A stretch of DNA of 64,000 bases, from positions 1 through 64,000 of the forward strand of contig JAHEYP010000013.1 of assembly GCA_023251535.1 (NCBI GenBank), in the 5' to 3' direction. Made by a program: the position numbers and the translations under genes. Below, in pieces: positions 61,818 to 64,000 of the stretch (position 1 is its first letter; every line of letters starts with the position of its first letter). The notes below the pieces were generated by a model that was not told the DNA's origin, searched no databases, and saw only the letters and a list, made by a program, of their open reading frames with translations. The stretch is from Bacteroidota bacterium. GTDB taxonomy: Bacteria; Bacteroidota; Bacteroidia; AKYH767-A; OLB10.

Positions 61818-62126
61818 TTAATTCGCTGTAGGTCGTTTACGAGGAAAAAGTTTTTTAATAAATCCCGGACGACGATCGTATGAATCGATATGCTGATAGC
61901 GCTTATCATTACGCTTCATTCTCTTTTTTACATTCTTAGTTTGAATTTTTCGGTGACGTTTCTTTCCTTCCTCTTCCGCTTTTTTGGCTTTTTTCTTTTG
62001 CTGCTCTTTCTTCTTTTCTGCTCGCTTTTCCTGTTTAGATTTTCCGCCCGACTGAGCAAGCGAACTACTTTCAGGAACAGCTATTAATAATAGCAAAGGC
62101 AATAACAACCATCTCCAATTTTTCAT
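61818..62126 (-). CDS. small exported Lys/Arg-rich protein
   Basis: 102 residues: signal peptide (MKNWRWLLLPLLLLIAVPES) and a mature part that is about half Lys, Arg and Glu, starting with KSKQEKRAEKKKEQQKKKAK and ending LFPRKRPTAN. No known domain is visible. A helical basic segment in the periplasm could bind nucleic acid, polysaccharide or the membrane surface. The stop lies right at the smc terminator. Confidence 0.65.
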   Translation of the reverse strand: MKNWRWLLLPLLLLIAVPESSSLAQSGGKSKQEKRAEKKKEQQKKKAKKAEEEGKKRHRKIQTKNVKKRMKRNDKRYQHIDSYDRRPGFIKKLFPRKRPTAN

Positions 62127-62157
62127 TCTTGTTTGATTATAATCCGGTTAAAAATAA

Positions 62158-62186
62158 AAAAAGCCCCGAGAATATCGAGGCTTTTT
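62158..62186 (-). terminator. terminator of the 132-residue gene
   Basis: Arms AAAAAGCCCCGA / TCGAGGCTTTTT with one mismatch and a 5-base loop, 16 bases beyond the stop at 62202, with T-runs on both strands. Confidence 0.8.
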
Positions 62187-62201
62187 ATTTATGTGTTTAA
62201 A

Positions 62202-62600
62202 TTATTTACCAATAACTCCCGGAATTTTATGCTTAACAAATACTTCTCTGTCGAGGTAATTTGTTTTCACAGCTACAATGAACACAGGCACTTCACTAGT
62301 ACGATGAACGGTAAAACAACCATTTTCGTATTTTACGCCCTTATAAAATTCATTTTCGCTAATTAATTGAGGAGTTACAGTAATGTCAGCTGATGACGGA
62401 ACTGTTCTTAACATTGAACCATCGGCGGCTACCGGGTAAAACATTAAATCACTTCCCTTCGATACAAATTCAAATTTCACTTGATTATCGGTGCCGATAA
62501 TATTACCTCCATGACGAGCGGAAACAGTTCCGGCATCTTGAGCGAATACTGAAATCATTGAAGAAAGTACGAAGCAAACTAATAAAGTTATCTTTTTCAT
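62202..62600 (-). CDS. small exported protein of unknown function
   Basis: 132 residues: signal peptide (MKKITLLVCFVLSSMISVFA, then Q) and a mature beta-rich domain with a HGGN motif near the N-terminus, a KFEFVSKGSDLMFYPVAADG segment and a single cysteine (NGCFTVHR). Probably periplasmic; no match I can name. It is monocistronic with its own full-consensus promoter, divergent from the lipoprotein gene. Confidence 0.72.
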   Translation of the reverse strand: MKKITLLVCFVLSSMISVFAQDAGTVSARHGGNIIGTDNQVKFEFVSKGSDLMFYPVAADGSMLRTVPSSADITVTPQLISENEFYKGVKYENGCFTVHRTSEVPVFIVAVKTNYLDREVFVKHKIPGVIGK

Positions 62601-62626
62601 GCGGTAGATTTTTCTGATTGTAACTT

Positions 62627-62659
62627 CAAATATAAGTAAATGAATATGAAATATGCAAA
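62627..62659 (-). promoter_or_regulatory. promoter of the 132-residue gene
   Basis: On the minus strand TTTG, 21 bases, then TATATTTG, a full match to the Bacteroidetes consensus, ending 26 bases before the start codon. Confidence 0.65.
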
Positions 62660-62667
62660 CAGAATTT

Positions 62668-62675
62668 TATCTTTG
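62668..62675 (+). promoter_or_regulatory. -7 box directly before the lipoprotein gene
   Basis: TATCTTTG, a perfect TAnnTTTG identical to the proximal rrn -7 box, ends 5 bases before the ATG at 62681. Use of this box would give a leaderless transcript. No -33 TTTG at the usual distance. Confidence 0.4.
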
Positions 62676-62680
62676 TTTAA

Positions 62681-63100
62681 ATGAAAACGAAATTTTACCT
62701 TATTTTATTGGTTTTTAGCATGTTGTATGCATGTAAAAAGAATGATGACGCTATCCCCAATGTAGCTGTAAATGAATACATTGACTTAAACCTACCTTCT
62801 TATTTCCCTTTAAACGCGGTAAATGGATGGGTTTATTACAATGCCGGGGTAAAAGGGCTCATTATTTTCAGAAAATCGACAACTGAGTTCGTTGCCATCG
62901 AAAGAACCTGTTCATTTGACCCAAGTACTTCGGGTGCTGTGGTTGAAGTAGAAAGTAACAATATTATTGCGGTTGACTCAATTTGCGGAAGCAGATTCAG
63001 CTTGTATGATGGATCAATTGTTAATGGTCCGGCAACTCGTTCACTGCAGCAATACAAAGCAGATTATTTAGTGAATAACAGGCTGCATATTTATAATTAA
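62681..63100 (+). CDS. lipoprotein with Rieske-like fold but without ligand histidines
   Basis: 139 residues with a lipobox LYAC (Cys18) after a signal peptide, so it is lipid-anchored. The C-terminal half resembles a Rieske domain: ERTCSFDP (Cys77) and DSICGSRFSLYDGS (Cys102), then GPATRSLQQY, the usual end of the fold. A true Rieske cluster needs CxH and CxxH; here both histidine positions (CSF, CGSR) are absent, so no 2Fe-2S cluster of Rieske type is expected. The two cysteines could form a disulfide. Similar lipoproteins exist in Bacteroidetes; the role is unknown. Confidence 0.72.
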   Translation: MKTKFYLILLVFSMLYACKKNDDAIPNVAVNEYIDLNLPSYFPLNAVNGWVYYNAGVKGLIIFRKSTTEFVAIERTCSFDPSTSGAVVEVESNNIIAVDSICGSRFSLYDGSIVNGPATRSLQQYKADYLVNNRLHIYN

Positions 63101-63293
63101 TATAAAAGCATTAGGCGGGAAAGCATTTTCTCGCTATCCCCTTCTGAGCAAAGACGGTTCCTTTTCATTTTTACAGGAAACTTTACTTAAAATAGTATCA
63201 ACCTTTTTTTCTTGCATCCTGAATCCTGCATCTCTTCACTTCCAAAGTCGAGTATCTTTATTCCTTGCAATAATTATACTTCTTAATAAACAA

Positions 63294-63325
63294 AAAACCC
63301 TGCAGCTAAAGAGCCACAGGGTTTT
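63294..63325 (-). terminator. terminator of ahcY
   Basis: Arms AAAACCCTG / CAGGGTTTT, extended by inner pairing of GGCT and AGCT; T6 follows on the minus strand, 18 bases beyond the stop at 63343. Confidence 0.85.
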
Positions 63326-63342
63326 CTATTTTTAAATACTTC

Positions 63343-64000
63343 TTAGTAACGGTACATGTCGCTTTTGAAAGGACCACTAACTTTTACACCGATATATTTT
63401 GCTTGTTCTTCAGTAAGCGTATCGATTTCAACACCAACTTTAGCAAGGTGTAAACGAGCTACTTTCTCATCTAAATGCTTAGGTAAAGTGTAAACTTTGT
63501 TCTCGTAGTTTTTATGGTTCGCCCATAATTCTAATTGAGCTAAAGTTTGGTTTGTGAATGAATTCGACATTACGAATGATGGGTGACCCATTGCACATCC
63601 TAAGTTTACTAAACGACCTTCTGCAAGGATAATTACATCCTTTCCGTCGATAGTATACTTATCTACTTGCGGTTTAATAGTGTCTTTAGTATTTCCATAA
63701 GCTCCATTTAACCAAGCCATGTCGATTTCATTATCGAAGTGTCCGATGTTACATACTACTGCATTATGCTTCATGCTACGGAAGTGTTGTTCTCCGATGA
63801 TATTGAAGTTACCCGTTGCAGTTACAACGATATCAGCTTCTTTCACAGCATCAGCCATTTTCTTCACTTCATATCCTTCCATTGCAGCTTGTAAAGCACA
63901 AATTGGATCGATTTCAGTTACGATTACACGAACTTTAGAGTCACGTAATGAATCTGCTGAACCTTTACCTACGTCACCAAATCCAGCAACTACTGCAACC
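63343..64000 (-). CDS. ahcY: adenosylhomocysteinase, partial (N-terminal part outside window)
   Basis: Hydrolyses S-adenosylhomocysteine to adenosine and homocysteine, recycling the product of methyltransferases. The visible 219 residues are the C-terminal half. They cover the NAD-binding [66 protein letters not shown], and the C-terminal tail [14 protein letters not shown] ... [10 protein letters not shown] that closes over NAD. The frame is open to the right edge. Normal full length is about 430-470 residues. Confidence 0.96.
   Translation of the reverse strand, partial: VAVVAGFGDVGKGSADSLRDSKVRVIVTEIDPICALQAAMEGYEVKKMADAVKEADIVVTATGNFNIIGEQHFRSMKHNAVVCNIGHFDNEIDMAWLNGAYGNTKDTIKPQVDKYTIDGKDVIILAEGRLVNLGCAMGHPSFVMSNSFTNQTLAQLELWANHKNYENKVYTLPKHLDEKVARLHLAKVGVEIDTLTEEQAKYIGVKVSGPFKSDMYRY

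Overview
The window comes from a Bacteroidota (Bacteroidetes) chromosome. The evidence is a rich set of phylum-specific traits: promoters of the TTTG / TAnnTTTG type, a giant SprB-repeat adhesin with a type B T9SS (type IX secretion) C-terminal domain, a PorV-type outer-membrane protein, two TonB-dependent receptors, a eukaryotic-type citrate synthase and futalosine-pathway menaquinone genes. The order cannot be fixed from the sequence alone. Almost everything is intact core genome; I see no phage, IS element, CRISPR array or integration site.

Layout. 1-4840: an rRNA operon on the minus strand (partial 23S, tRNA-Ala, tRNA-Ile, 16S) with processing stem, boxA-like sites and two tandem promoters, followed upstream by a 500-base pyrimidine-rich spacer. 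5418-9753: a plus-strand four-gene operon (NatA/NatB-like ABC exporter, Ppx/GppA phosphatase, NtrC-like regulator without a DNA-binding domain). 9814-12865: a minus-strand metal-related cluster (HMA protein, TonB receptor, HYC_CC_PP-type small protein). 13049-28252: housekeeping genes (eno, gltA, alaS, hldD, mqnD, a UbiD-family decarboxylase, M23 peptidase, MerR regulator, GtrA protein, a YD-repeat protein, a DUF1801 protein). 28293-42880: a 14.2-kb gene for a 4727-residue secreted protein, plus a small secreted protein just upstream. 43297-43583: tRNA-Leu and tRNA-Gly, each with its own terminator. 43692-48377: repair, RNA modification and transcription genes (mutS, a TrmH-family methylase, ruvC, HIT, greA). 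48474-57504: a minus-strand triad (TonB receptor, 1400-residue secreted protein, PorV-like barrel). 58202-61759: smc. 61818-64000: small exported proteins, a Rieske-like lipoprotein without ligand histidines, and the 3' part of ahcY.

The most distinctive content is surface biology. The giant protein carries 43 SprB-type repeats that I counted by eye. The first part is a homogeneous block. The second part alternates between two repeat subtypes, giving a dimeric super-repeat. The TonB / 1400-residue / PorV triad looks like a second surface assembly. Promoter-like TTTG-N19-22-TAnnTTTG pairs recur in front of many genes and are listed individually.
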